Part shown: positions 46,440 through 58,116 of the stretch, one piece after another
Layout: each line of letters begins with the position of its first letter
Position numbering within the stretch: the stretch's first letter is position 1
Program-made: the position numbers and the translations under genes
DNA from: Toxonevra muliebris
Taxonomy: Eukaryota > Arthropoda > Insecta > Diptera > Pallopteridae
Assembly: GCA_963691655.1 (NCBI GenBank)
Contig: OY829326.1
Coordinates: forward strand, 41,505,989 to 41,569,988
Direction of reading: 5' to 3'
Length of the DNA: 64,000 nt
Notes under the pieces: model-generated
Told to the model about the DNA's origin: nothing
Seen by the model: the letters and a program-made list of their open reading frames with translations, nothing else
Databases searched by the model: none

Positions 46440-49205
46440 ATTTTTTCCAGCCAGTTTGATTTAGTCTATTTAGCAGTGTGTTCACAGCCGGATAACAAAT
46501 AAAAGCAGATAGCACATAGTACTGCGTCCCTCTTTTGACAACCTTTTTAACCTTTCCTATTGAGTAGATGATTATACGTGGTTTAAGTAGTTGCTCTACA
46601 AATCTAACCAGATTAAAATTTAAGGATTCCCCTTTAGTACTGGCATCTTGTGATCTGAATATGACAGTGGGATCAATAAAGCTCTTGATATGAAAATCAA
46701 GAGTCCTTTCCAATGTTTTTCAGAATAAAAGGAAGCTTGGTATGGGATGCCTTCTGTGTTTTAGGTATTAAGACTACAAAATCCTCCCTTCAGCTTCTGG
46801 GACCATTATAAATTTGCAATTGCCAACAATGAATCACGCATTATCCTCGGAAATGATTCCATCTGGTCTGAGAGATTTTAAGGGTTTAACGTTCCATTGA
46901 AGATGAGTATTGACTTTTATTCATTTGAAAACAAGATTCTAGTTCCTGTATAGAGTTGGTCGCTTATAGAATTTTTAGAATCTCCAAGAGTTGGAAAGCA
47001 TAGAACATCTGAAGTGTCACGGTGATTGTCCGATATAAACCTATCCAAAAAAAAAACATTTAAATTTATTGAAACAAAGAAACAATTCTCACATAGATAG
47101 TGACAGAAAGGCTTATATATTAGTTCCGAAGTCAGGCCTAATAACTCTATATACCATTCATTTATCATCAACCAAAGGGTTAATTTATTAGATCAGTAGT
47201 TCAGCTAATACTTGAACCATAGTTTATAGTAAATACATAAAAGAATAATTTTTAAATAACATTTATTATTATAGATTCGTGCAGTATTCGAGGCATATGA
47301 ATATTTTATATGGCGCATAACAAACTTCAAAAGAATCTATATACAATAAAATGCATTTCGAGTGCCTTGTGAAAAAAAATAAAGTTAACCTTTTAGTGTT
47401 GGTGGAAAACTTTGCTATTCTTGCTGCATACAATATGCTAACTACACACATATATTCCACATATTTACACTTTTTCAAGCTACTTTTCCAAGGATTTTGT
47501 ACCACACAAATAACCAAAAAAAAAAAAAAAAACAAAATAGTAGAAAAAAGCTGAATAAAGTAGGTATTAGAAATATAATAAAGAAGTCAAAGTGAAAAGT
47601 TTTACGCATGCAAACACATGATGATGTTGAGGAAAGAAAATGCACAAACTTGAAAGTTTTTAAGAAGTAATTGTTAGATCTGATACAACCGAACAAACAA
47701 AATGAAACGAAAAAAAACAAGAGAATAAGCTAACGAAAGAAAATATGTCAGTAACTTGGCAAGCCTGTTCTCCTTTGAGAATTTTTTCTGGAAAAAGAAA
47801 AAAAAACTTTTTATAATACTTCGTACAAACACAAAGAGGCAAAGTGATTCTTTATATTATTATTAACTTTATTGAATGTAAGTGTGTGTGAGTGTGTGCG
47901 GTAGCAAAAGTGGCTTAAATGTTTTTTAAACACACACATATGTGTACATAAGTGCATGCGTGTGTTCTTACGGCTGTACGAACAATGAATGACAATGGCC
48001 AATCTAAAGTTACAACTCAATTCCGTGACGAAAATTTTGCGACGACTTTGTTGAAAATAATTGCTAATTTTTCGTTCATTTTTTTTTTTTAATATTCATT
48101 TTATGTTTACCAAATGCAACGGACCAAATCACTTAAACTTTTAGATGTTTTTAACCCTTGGCCAACTTTTATTGTTGATAGTACATATTTGCAGCAGTAG
48201 TTGTAGATACCTGCTGATTGCGAGAATGGATTCACACCATGAATTGCAACAGCCATAAAATTGTATACCAATGAAAGTGGTTGCATACAGTCGGATAAAT
48301 TGCAACACAGTTGCGTCAAAAAGTATATGTCATCAATAGAGAGGAAATTTCCAAGCATAAACAAGTACGATTTCAACCTTTTAAAATTTCAAAATACTTA
48401 GAACCAAAAAGACTAACTGTAATAAGCAGGTAACAAGTAGTTTTCCTAAGGAATTTTCTTAAACCCCCTGTATATCAGTGGATATTGATAATGGGAATCA
48501 TTATGCCAAAAATGATAACGATTGGATCAAAGTAGATTTGTTTGAGTAGAAATAACAACTTACACAGAAATATTGAACATTTTTATAGGGAACAATGTAA
48601 CCTTTTGTTTTTTCCAATTGGTTTTCAATCAAGATATCTCGTAAACTTTAGAAAATAAAGATTGTACATGTCATGATAGGCAAAAAACTGAGTACGTTTC
48701 AGAGTTCGCAAATTATATGGAAATGATGTATGAGGTAGCTGATGCAAACTTCGTGTTGACTAGTGTAATAGAAGTAGAACCAGATACGAAAATCTTAATG
48801 TGCCGGGAAATGTCCATTCCTCGAAAAAACAAGAGTCAATCCCTGCTACGACCATTCATATGCACATTTACGCTAATGGATATGCATTCACTAACGGACC
48901 CAAAGGAGAGGAAGGGGGTTGGAGATAACCATCCCATCTTCCTGATAATAATCACAATTATTTTGAACGTTACTCTTGAATTGAAATACTTTTTATAGCA
49001 ACAAAAAGATCAAAACCACCACCGTCTGGACCCGTTTGTGATTGGATTTTCTATGGATTTAAAGGTTTCACTATTAACAGTACTCATTGATGAGACTGCA
49101 TTGGATTTTCAGTTATTCTCGAATAGCAATAAGGAAGGATAGAAATATCTAGTAGCTTGAAACTTTTGCAATACTTTATATTTCATAACTCAAAATCATC
49201 ATCTT
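46440..49205. other. unassigned stretch
   Basis: Contains a 94-codon minus-strand ORF (46429-46713) without recognised domains, TG/CA tracts at 47880-47990, and isolated GGGTTAA/TTAACCC boxes at 47176 and 48152. The last 40 bp before 49209 resemble 54860-54899 and may be the left arm of the composite hAT-like element. Confidence 0.4.
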
Positions 49206-49453
49206 TTCTTAAGGGTCCCCTGCACTTTCTTGGTTTGAAGAAATAGATTTTTAAAAATGTGTGTAATTTGAAAGTATTATATTTCAAAAGTATTTTGTAA
49301 AAATTTCAGAGAGAAACTCGAAGTGCTTTCGTATAAATAGACGATTATAGCGCCGAGTGTCTGTCAGGCCAAAGCAGTCGCGCGACGCTTCGGCTTCCCT
49401 TTCGACCATTCAGAAAGGCTTAGCTATGCCTTCGTTCTGCACTTTCTGATTAA

Positions 49454-49930
49454 CCCTTAAATACCCACTGGTCACTACAGTGACCAACCACTTCCACGGC
49501 TGCCTGTGCATCAATTTTACGTTTGCCATTCAAAATAAACATCTAATCTTACTGTCTAAAGTTTTCTTTATCGATAGGTATAAATTACAGTTATTTTTAA
49601 CTCGAGAAGCATGTTTTGCAAAAAATTTTGCACCACTAACTGAAAAAAAGTTTTTTTATTTTCGAATTTTTGTATAGTAAATATATTGCCGTGTTAAAAA
49701 ATTTGTGCCAAATGCTATACCATTCCAAAAATTATTGCGAATGTATTTTAATTTATTCTCCAGATAATCCCCAAAGGTTACTACAGAGGTCAACCATGTA
49801 AATCGAAAGTACGACACCTAAAACTAATTTATTTCAAAACACTTAAGTAGAACAAACGTTGTTCGAAATCACAAATACTACCTCTAGGTATGTTCTTAAT
49901 TGAAATCGGACGATACTGGGCGTTTAAGGG
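49454..49930. mobile_element. TTAA-flanked MITE (piggyBac-like), CCCTTAAA ends
   Basis: TTAA at 49450-49453 and 49931-49934. TIRs CCCTTAAATACCCACTGG and, from the right, CCCTTAAACGCCCAGTATCG. Subterminal 'gtcactacagtgaccaacca' at the left and 'ggttactacagaggtcaacc' at the right. 477 bp. The uninterrupted relative at about 55140-55180 lacks it. Confidence 0.82.
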
Positions 49931-50223
49931 TTAATCTGTAAACTTACAAATTACGGTCATCCATCATAAAGAAAAAGAAGAAGGATATTTTTTATGTTAA
50001 TTCGTTTCAAAACGAGGTTTTTGCCATTGGCGCGTAAGGTCTAAAATTTAAATATCTTTTTTGACATAAAAGTTTCAAATTTTTTTTTTCCTAAATTAAC
50101 ACTTTTTGTTTCTATTTGGGTCGCCCAAATAGCCCATGTCTTTCCTTTAAGAACTTTGAGGTCCAAAAATGGGCTGAGTCTTGTTTATCTCTTAAAATGA
50201 ATGTCGACTAACTCGGTGCACGC

Positions 50224-50825
50224 TAGAGTTCGACCGAACATCAATTTTTTGGCCGAAGCCGTACCGAACTTTGGCCAAAATTCTAATGTTCTGCCGAAGC
50301 CGAAGACCGAACCGAAACTGAATTATAAAAAATATAAAAATAAATTAATAATTTTTACTTTTTAAATGATAAATTTGGCCTAATTTGAAACACAAATGTT
50401 TTGTATATTATTTAAATTATATTTTTTTACTTTTATAATAGTATCACGTTAAAAATTCAGAGCGTTGACTTAGAAAAAAACACTTATTTTTATATTTCAT
50501 TGAACACAAAATACAAACACTAAAAAAAAAAATATTATTATTAATCAATGTTAAATAACTGTATATTATAGTGTAAAAATAACAATTTTTCGGCATTTGT
50601 ATCATGCAATTGACAAACCCTATCTTTATAAAGTTGGCCTGCAGCACTAAAGAGTTGCTCATTAGCAAAACTAGATGGAGGAGCGTTAAGATTTTGGGTT
50701 GCAATTATTTTTAACCATTATTTCTGGCTGTAGTGCCAATATTTTTGTGTTCGGCTATTCGGCCGAACATCAAATTTATGGCCGAACATGGCCGAAGCTG
50801 AAGCCGAACGTTCGGTCGAACTCTA
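50224..50825. mobile_element. hAT-like foldback, TAGAGTTCGACCGAAC ends
   Basis: Perfect 16-bp TIRs TAGAGTTCGACCGAAC / GTTCGGTCGAACTCTA. Both subterminal zones are packed with GCCGAA/TTCGGC iterations (50250-50325 and 50745-50815). Flanks GTGCACGC and GTACACCC agree at 6 of 8 positions. 602 bp, AT-rich core, no transposase. Inserted in the TTAA-ended element. Confidence 0.8.
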
Positions 50826-50968
50826 GTACACCCGATTCGTTTGAGCTCAATCGATTTTAAGAATGGGTCCCCTTGAGATGAAATCCACCATGTGTACATT
50901 ACTGTTAACTAACTAGAACTATAAAAATTGGTTAAGTTTTGGACCGAGAAAGTGCAGGACCACATTAA

Positions 50969-51147
50969 AATTACTTTCACCTTCATCAATTTTAATTCAA
51001 CGTAAAGGTATTTTTCGTTTTTATAAAATGTTTATATGGAAAGTGCGTGGCTCGCTGTAAGAATATAAAATTATGCTGGTTTGATCGAAAATCGGGGAAT
51101 TTCTCGAGAGCTATCGGGGAGACAGAAAAAATGAGTTGGCTTCCCTG
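50969..51147 (+). mobile_element. right arm of hAT-like element (composite host)
   Basis: Aligns with 55464-55626 ('tttttcgtttt', 'atatggaaagt', 'gatcgaaaatc', 'gggaatttctcg', 'agaaaaaatgagt') and ends in AGTTGGCTTCCCTG, the equivalent of the terminus at 55626. The matching left terminus was not found upstream of 49209. Confidence 0.65.
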
Positions 51148-51149
51148 GT

Positions 51150-54100
51150 TCATATAAAGAAAATATGTATTTAAAAAAATTTTGTGAATTATGAAAAATT
51201 TACATAACATTTTTTTGTTTTTAATTCCACTGTAAACTTCCAAGTAAAAAGTAAGGAAAAACATATGTAGAGAAAGGTTAGTAAGTTAGTAGCTAACATG
51301 TATGTTTACCTCTAACTAAAAGTTAGTGATTGCTTTTATATAAGTTGGTTGCAATAAAAATATATAGAAATTAGATACCGACCAATTGAAGCCGCAGTAG
51401 AAGTAGTAAAAATTGCATGTTGATTTGATGTTTTCTGGGTAAATATTAAATGAATATTTGCTGGCAGTTTATGTTGGCGATGGTAATGATGAAGAGATTT
51501 TCGTTATGCATGCGTGAATTTAAAAATTGTTTGTCTTTTTCATTTCAATTTTATTATTATTTTTTTTTTAATATTTGTGTTAATAGCACAATCAACATTT
51601 ATTATTAAAATGTTAACTACACCGCAGAAATATAAATATTTAAATACGTATTTTTACAGCAGCATGTTATTTTTATCATAATTTTTTATTTTCGTTAATA
51701 TTTTGAGTAGATTTTTTAATTACCACTTGTTGAACATGGAAAACGTTTACATAAATGCGCTCACTTTTATATTTTTATAATTGCAGGCTTTGGCTTTTTG
51801 GTTGTTTATTTTGACTTGAATACCAAGCTGGCGAATTTTACTGCCAAAATACCAAAACTAAAATGAGCGACTATGAAGGCGGTGACTTTTCACAATAATT
51901 ACACACAGTTAGCAACAACAGTAGCGAATCCGGGAAGTTTCATTTATTTAAGTAGTTGCCGTAAACTATTTAACAGAGTTGGGTTAGTATCACTAATCTC
52001 TTCAAGTATTCATTACTGATATTTGAGTAGTAAACTTAGAAAAGTTTCAAACTTCCACACTGAAACTTTTACATGCGTCTTCAAACACTTTCATTTTTCA
52101 ACTAAAAAAGAATCATTGCATGAATATTCCCATTCGTTCATGCAAATCGTAGGTAATAAATTTTAATTTATTCCAAAACTTTCACATACACACTCACACA
52201 CACACATAGAAATTGTGTTTAGGGACAATGATCACAAACAAAAATTACAATAGCCCCTTCTTTTTTTTTGAAATCCCCGTTTTATAATTCTACCCCTTCT
52301 TCCGTCATATCTACATCACTCTGTCTTTCTCTCTCTTCAGCGTTCTACTCTCAGTTTCTGTCGTTGCCGCACAGCTTCCGTGTTATTGTGCCATAAACAT
52401 ACACATCTCAGATCACTTGGGTTTTTTTAGGCGTTTACGAACGCATAAATTATAAGAATATCTGAATACCTTTTTTATGTTTTTGGTACGCAGCTGATGC
52501 GCATGCGCGAATTCGCACATCACGTACTTTTAACATCAATCTTGGTATCTTATAGAAATTTGCATTTACTAGAAATATTTAGTATTTTTGATGTGGAAGA
52601 TTTTAGTATTAATAATATTTGATAAATTTTAAATATTCTTTAATCCTTAAGTGATTGATTGGATTTTTTTATATATTTTTTTTTTCTTTGGTATTTGTTT
52701 GCCACACCCATTGAAAATACTACCCATAAATATTTTGCTCAAAGGATATGCAAACTGTTATAAGGCAGCATTTATGAACTAGTGAATTCATTTAAATTCA
52801 TCGATTTCTTACCTCATTACTTACCTACCTCACCTTTTTTGATTCCTCAAGAACAAAGTAAACCCAAAAATAAATGTTTTTCAAACATTTTTCGTAAAGG
52901 TGTGTATGTATTAAAACATTCAATTTCGGGATTCCGAATCCTGAAATTCCGGACCTTTCCGATCTTTAAGTAAGTGTATCAAATGTAGATTTGTTAAACA
53001 TAGTTAAGTTAAAAAAAACCATGTTTAGACATAAAGAAGCTAGCAATATTCTCATAAAAACTGAAAAAAAAATAGAAAGAAATTTCGAAAAAATTCGGGA
53101 ATGCTATTTTAAAATCCCGGGGTTGCCAAAAGATTTCGATATGAATAAATTTCGATGTAAATATTTAAAAAAAAAATATTTTTTGTAATATTTTATACTT
53201 AATTTATTATAAATCTAATGACGCTAGAATTAACTAGAATCAAATAAATAAATAAATAATTTAATATTTTAGAATTACTGGACTTACATTTTTTTTAATA
53301 AATATGTTCATCGGAAAAAATAATTCCTTATTAATCAACGAGTTAATTTATTCTTACAGATGTGCATAAAATTTTATTTTGATCGGTTAAGCGGTTCTCG
53401 AGAAACCACCAACTTTGAAGACGTTTTTTTGATAAAAAAAAAAAAATGTGTTTATAATTTCAAGTGCAATGAATTTTCGTATAAATTCTGAATTCATGTA
53501 TCTAAGATCAGGCATTCATTAAATGCTTTTCCTTAAGTATATTGCAAAAGGAAAAAAGAAGTGAATTTTAAAAATATCTAAATGGACGTCCCTCCTGTAA
53601 GTTTGTTAAATCTTCTTAATTTTAATTAATCTGAAGTTGCTATGAAAATGAAAGTTATGCTTTATTCTTAAATTTCTCCATTTTACAGTCGCTTTCTTCA
53701 CAATGGTACATTTGCTTCGAACACTAATTTCAGATAAGTCATGCGAGTGTTCCCCTTGGAAGTAAGGCCGATATTGAAATTTGGAAACATATAAAAGATT
53801 AAGACATTATTGAGAAGGAATAGTTTAGTTATTATAAGATTTTATATATCTATTGATTCTAAGAATAACTCTTAATTGGATTACAATTGTTCAACACGTT
53901 TTCGTGTTTGTTCTCATTAACCAACCAAATAGTTTTAAACATTGCAAGCTACTAAACCTTTGGGTTACTCATATACTCAAAATTTTAAATTTACACGCAA
54001 TCTATTCAAATCGTTTTGTACATAGTTATATAGAGCATTAGAAAATCTAGACATTTCTTAACAATAGTATTAAACTTTCCACATTCTTTTTTTTATTCAT

Positions 54101-54440
54101 TACCAACGATCAAAATCTATTACATTTCTATCGGTAATGGGAACTTTATTTTGAACATTCTTTTCATAAAAATGTTTGACGTGTAAACATTTTTACGCAG
54201 GGATACCAGGAAATTGGTAGACTACAGTGAATTGGTAAAAGTATAAGGTATGACGTCAGCAACAGATACCATTACCTGAGTTGTATTAAAAAATCTATAA
54301 CTCCTTTTCGTCATATGATCATACTCACTAGCGGATCTAGAGCTTTCCTATTACTACTATTTTTAGAAGTGAACCGAACACGGGACTCCAGAGATAAGAG
54401 TTTGGAATTTTCTTGCTAGACTACCAAGGCGGTGGTTAGA
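51150..54440. other. AT-rich non-coding stretch with isolated element ends
   Basis: A CAGAGTTGGG hAT-like terminus lies at 51977-51986 without a matching partner. A motif-array block of CGGGATTCCGAATC type lies at 52924-53140, ending near 'cccggggttgccaa'. (CA)n-like sequence at 52189-52206. ORFs lack domains. Confidence 0.45.
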
Positions 54441-54445
54441 CCTAT

Positions 54446-54535
54446 TATTATTATTATTATGGGGATGTGCACCGCGTTCTAAATAACTATTGTGCCCCCT
54501 TCGAGAATTATAGTATTATCATAGTATAGTATTCC
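54446..54535 (-). pseudogene. I-like LINE 3' UTR and (TAA)n tail
   Basis: TAA repeats (TTA on the plus strand at 54446-54462) are followed by 'ggggatgtgcaccgcgttct' and 'ctattgtgcccccttcg', parallel to the 3' end at 17380-17460. It probably belongs to the RNase H remnant at 55840-56508, now separated from it by the hAT insertion. Confidence 0.7.
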
Positions 54536-54687
54536 TATGAGCCTTATAATCCTTAAAGGGTTACTAGTCGGTAAGGCCCCAGTAACTGGGGCTATTTTTT
54601 TTCTCAAGAAATCTCTTTATGAAAAAACAAATATCAAAAGAGAAACAAACTACTCGTTTGTGTTTGTTTTGTTATTTGTGTATGCAG

Positions 54688-55626
54688 CAGCGATGCCAAC
54701 TTGCGGGGAATTTCCCGATTTGCGGGGAATTTTACTTGGTGCGGGGAAACGGGGAATGAGCTGTTTTTTGCGGGGAATTTGAAGTCGTTCAGCTTTTAGT
54801 AATTAAAGTCTGTAGAATATTATTTGTCAAATTTTATATAATGTAAAACGTTTAACTTATGAAATATTTCATATTTTGGGTCTTCAATCTTTTTCTTAAG
54901 CAGGCCCTGTAATTTACTGGTTTAGAGAAATCGATTTTTAAAAAAATGTGCTATTTGAAAGTATTATATTTTGAAAATATTTTGTAAAAATTTCAGAGAC
55001 CGCAGAGTGCTTTCGTAGATATAGTGCTTTTGTATATATAATAGCGCCGAGTTTCAGTCTGGCCAAAACAGTCGCGCGGCGCTTCGACATCCCTTTCGGC
55101 CATTCAGAAAGGCTTAGCTATGCCTTCGTCTAGCACCTCCTGATTAATAACTCTTAATCATTGCTGACTAATCTGTAAACTTACAAATTACGGTCAGCCA
55201 TCATAAAGAAGATGAAATGTATTTTATATGTTAAAAACCGATAGTCAAAACTTTGAACCCGTTTTTCTCAAAACAAAGATTTTGCCATTTTTTATTTGAG
55301 TTAAAAAAATCCCATGTCTTCTCCTTTGAGAACTTTCATGTCCAAAAGTGGGCTGAAGCTTATATGTTAAGAATTCCGCAGTCAGAAAGTACGTTTCTAT
55401 TAATCTATCAGTCCTATAAAAATTGGTTAAGTTTTTTATCGAGAAAGTTCAGGGTCGCCTTAATATAACACTCATTGAGGTCAATTTTATGTAATTTTTC
55501 GTTTTTGTAAAATGCTTATATGGAAAGTTATAATATGAAATTATACCAATGCGGAGAATTCGATCGAAAATCAGGGAATTTCTCGTGGGTTATCCGGAAG
55601 AGAGAAAAAATGAGTCGGCATACCTG
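54688..55626 (+). mobile_element. hAT-like MITE with perfect 8-bp TSD, carrying a TTAA element
   Basis: GTATGCAG occurs immediately left (54680-54687) and right (55627-55634), a perfect 8-bp target duplication. TIRs CAGCGATGCCAACT and, from the right, CAGGTATGCCGACT. The left subterminal zone repeats TGCGGGGAATTT four times (54703, 54719, 54740, 54769); the right has 'gcggagaatt' and 'cagggaattt'. A TTAA-ended element occupies 54900-55459. No transposase. Confidence 0.92.
54900..55459 (+). mobile_element. TTAA-ended element inside hAT MITE (uninterrupted copy)
   Basis: TTAA at 54896-54899 and 55460-55463. Ends GCAGGCCCTGTAATTTACTG and, from the right, GGCGACCCTGAACTTTCTCG. 560 bp. This is the cleanest of three copies (others at 28643-30798 and 49213-50964) and defines the empty sites of the two insertions in the 49 kb copy. 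Confidence 0.78.
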
Positions 55627-55839
55627 GTATGCAGATAATTCGTCAGATTATTCTGAGAAATGCCGTTACTCATATCTTCTCTCTCTCTCTCATTTGTTAT
55701 TTACTCCCGCTTAAGTAATGATTATTACAACGATGAATGCAATGCTTTGTTGAATAAGTGAATTTTAAAGAACTTCCGACGCTAATATTTTGGAATTGGC
55801 TAAACCGATTTTAAATCTGATAAATTTTGGCTAACCTAC

Positions 55840-56508
55840 TCGTCAAGCTCGTTAAATAGATATATAATTTGATATTGTAGCACTTCTGGATCTTCTGGAA
55901 TAAAATTGTAGTTTCACTAATAAATTTATAGATAGTATTTCTATAAGTCCTATACTCGTTATGAATTTTAGTATAAAGCCCATTTCTAAGTTCTTCAACA
56001 TGCCGTCTGGTATTTGGTAATCTCCCAAGTACGTTTTCCGGCTTTGCATAAGCATAAGACACTGTCCTAAAATGTGTTTTGGAGTTTCGGTTTCCTCCTC
56101 ACAAAATCTGCATAACTCATTATTACATATTCTCAGCCTGCAATGCCCTGTCAGAATACCTGCTATAGTTCTCACATTCTTTTTTGATAAATTCATATAT
56201 TCCTTAAATCTTTTTAGTTTGTATGTTCCTAATAGAGTTTTTGATTGGTAGATTATCCCCGTATGAGGTTTAAGTTTCTCAAGACACTCCCTAACCTAAC
56301 CAGTTCAGAGGTAACCTGATAGGATTCGACCTTGATAGCCGTTTGGCTGTCAGTTAGAATCGCAATGTTCTGATTGCGATAGTTCCGCCTGAAAGATACT
56401 GGTGTATTTACCCATGGGCTCGAAGTATTTTATCCTTGGACCATATACTCCCGCTCCTGCTCCTTCATCAATAAGAGACGCGTCTGTATACCAGGTTATG
56501 GTTAGACC
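55840..56508 (-). pseudogene. I-like LINE RNase H and C-terminal remnant
   Basis: From 56508 the minus strand reads WYTDASLIDEGAGAGVYGP (RNase H start), KYFEPMGKYTSIFQAELS, then after a shift YKLKRFKEYMNLSKKNVRTI, AGILTGHCRLRICNNELC and RFCEEETETPKHILGQCLML, with a CX2C..HX4C knuckle. Same family as the 17.4 kb fragment (compare NLKRYEDCMKLTKNNLRIIM). The middle of RNase H is deleted. Confidence 0.82.
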
Positions 56509-56509
56509 T

Positions 56510-56742
56510 ATAGTTTATTGTTGATTGCGAACTGCGATGTTGCAATTTGTTATTATTTGATGGTTTTGTCATTGCCTACCAAGAGGTGTATTTGTGCACT
56601 TTCTTAGAATTCTCATTCACTTCACAACGATAGTTTGTATAAGAAGATTATGAGAATTAACCACCAGACCAAGATATGAATTGAACCCGTAACCTCTTGG
56701 GTGAAAGTCTAATGCACTATCTACTAGACTATCGAGGCCGTG
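56510..56742 (-). repeat. SINE, near full length, tRNA-Glu-like head (copy G)
   Basis: Head at 56662-56742: box A TAGTCTAGTAG, GACTTTCACCCAAGAGG, box B GGGTTCAATTC, close to tRNA-Glu(TTC). The body carries CACCTCTTGGTAGGCAATGA, CAAAACCATC and AAACTATAGGTCTAACCATA. It abuts the LINE RNase H remnant at 56508. Confidence 0.78.
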
Positions 56743-56744
56743 TC

Positions 56745-57120
56745 GAAATTTCCTAAGGAGAGTTTTAATTTTTTTGTTCTCTTTGTTTTGCCTCATGTCA
56801 AATGTATGAGATTATCATCTAAATATAAGGGGAAAGGGAAGGATTTCAACTCCAGACCTGCTTGCCCTCCCACTTGGATCCGCTAGTAATCACATTGATA
56901 TTTGCAGAACATATTTACATTTTCTTCATTAGCATTTCTGATACGCTAGGGGCAAACCCTTTTTAAGTATTGTTTTCAAGTATGCCTTGACCGAAGCTAA
57001 AATAAGTAGTCCACAACAATAATTTTTCAGCCCTGGCAACCTCATAACTATAGACGTTTTCATCAAAAAGTTTTTGTCTCATTTTATATTTGAACTACTA
57101 ACTTTAATGAACTTTTAGCA
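56745..57120. other. unassigned stretch
   Basis: 'ggatccgctagtaatcac' at 56877-56894 resembles the CACTAGCGGATC ends at 1421 and 54328. Otherwise nothing recognised. Confidence 0.4.
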
Positions 57121-57129
57121 TAACTATGT

Positions 57130-57655
57130 AAACATTGACTTCAAATTCCTAATTCCAAATTCCAAAAAACCAGAAAAAAATTTTTTTTTCGAAAACATTG
57201 TAAAATGCTTCTAATAAGCCATTACGTATAAAATTTGGGTTACTTCTCTCGTAACAGCTTATTAGAAGCATTTTACAATGTTTTCCGAAATTTCGTTTTT
57301 TGGAATTGAACTAAAAGGGAATCAATTACTTTTTAGGAATCATTCCAACTAAATTGGAATTTAATTCCAAGTAAGTAATTGATTACATTTAAATAATAAA
57401 TTCCTTTCTTTTCAATTCCTTTAAGGAATTGATGTATTTTTAATTACAAAATACAATTCCCTGTAATGGAATCGAAAATTTTTCCAATTCCATTACCTAA
57501 GAATTTAAAAATTTTAATTACCGATTACAATTCCTTGTAATGGAATTGAAACTTTTATCTATTCCATTACCAAGGAATTGAAAACATTTAAGTACCAATT
57601 ACAATTCCTTGTAATTGAAATTGGGAATGTAATGTAATTGAATTTACCCAACTCT
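57130..57655. mobile_element. motif-array element, GGAATTG/CAATTCC type, with hairpin
   Basis: About 20 iterations of AATTCC/GGAATT run from 57148 to 57645. A perfect 28-bp inverted repeat (57192-57219 with 57257-57284) has a 37-nt loop, and imperfect pairing extends outward. The right end 'acccaactctg' is a hAT-like terminus (CAGAGTTGGG inverted). No ORF. Confidence 0.7.
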
Positions 57656-57659
57656 GTGG

Positions 57660-58110
57660 ATAAAACAGTTGGGACTATTATTGTCCAACTTTAATATACT
57701 TGAAAATGTTTAAAATATATCGATGAATGAAAAATATATATGCATTAATTTTTAAATCTAAAAATTATAAAAATATTCAATAGCTCATGCAGAACAAATA
57801 AAATAACAAACAAATATGTAAAGGTATACATTTGATTACCCTGAAGATATACAGACATGCAAACACACACATACATACATAAGCTACAAGAGTAGCTTTG
57901 ATAGAATTTAAAAAAGAAATATGAAAAATATAGCATAAAATCAGTAATCAAAATCATAATGCGTGAAGTTTACCTACCCGTATATGGATAGGCTTGGGAT
58001 GCTACTTGTGATGCTAGCGATACCGCGATAGAAAAAAAGATGAACTGAACTCAATGAGCGTTTTAGATATGCAGATGATGTTAGAATGCCCCTTTCATTG
58101 TTTTTAATAA
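57660..58110. other. AT-rich non-coding stretch
   Basis: CA/CATA-rich tract at 57860-57880; nothing recognised. Confidence 0.4.
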
Positions 58111-58116
58111 TATTAA

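Larger units (their letters stand above)
49213..50964 (+). mobile_element. TTAA-ended element carrying two insertions
   Basis: TTAA (49209-49212, 50965-50968) flanks GGGTCCCCTGCACTTTCTTG and, from the right, TGTGGTCCTGCACTTTCTCG. It aligns in blocks with 54900-55459: the 'tttcagag' and 'gctttcgta' region, 'gcgccgag', 'cattcagaaaggcttagcta', 'atctgtaaacttacaaatta', 'gggctga' and 'ataaaaattggttaag'. Without its two insertions it would be about 660 bp. No ORF. Confidence 0.78.

Noticed and set aside
46429..46713. 94-codon minus-strand ORF
   Set aside because: Not repeat-derived at first sight but no domain, no splice or promoter signals, and its C-terminus runs into motif-array repeat.
54328..56890. 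Element bounded by CACTAGCGGATC-type ends containing the whole LINE/hAT nest
   Set aside because: Only about 9 bp match and flanking TA is not clear; chance or separate scraps.
51977..57654. A single 5.7-kb hAT element bounded by CAGAGTTGGG and CCCAACTCTG
   Set aside because: Flanking 8-mers differ (ctatttaa versus tggataaa), and the interval holds independent nested elements; the two ends most likely belong to different copies.
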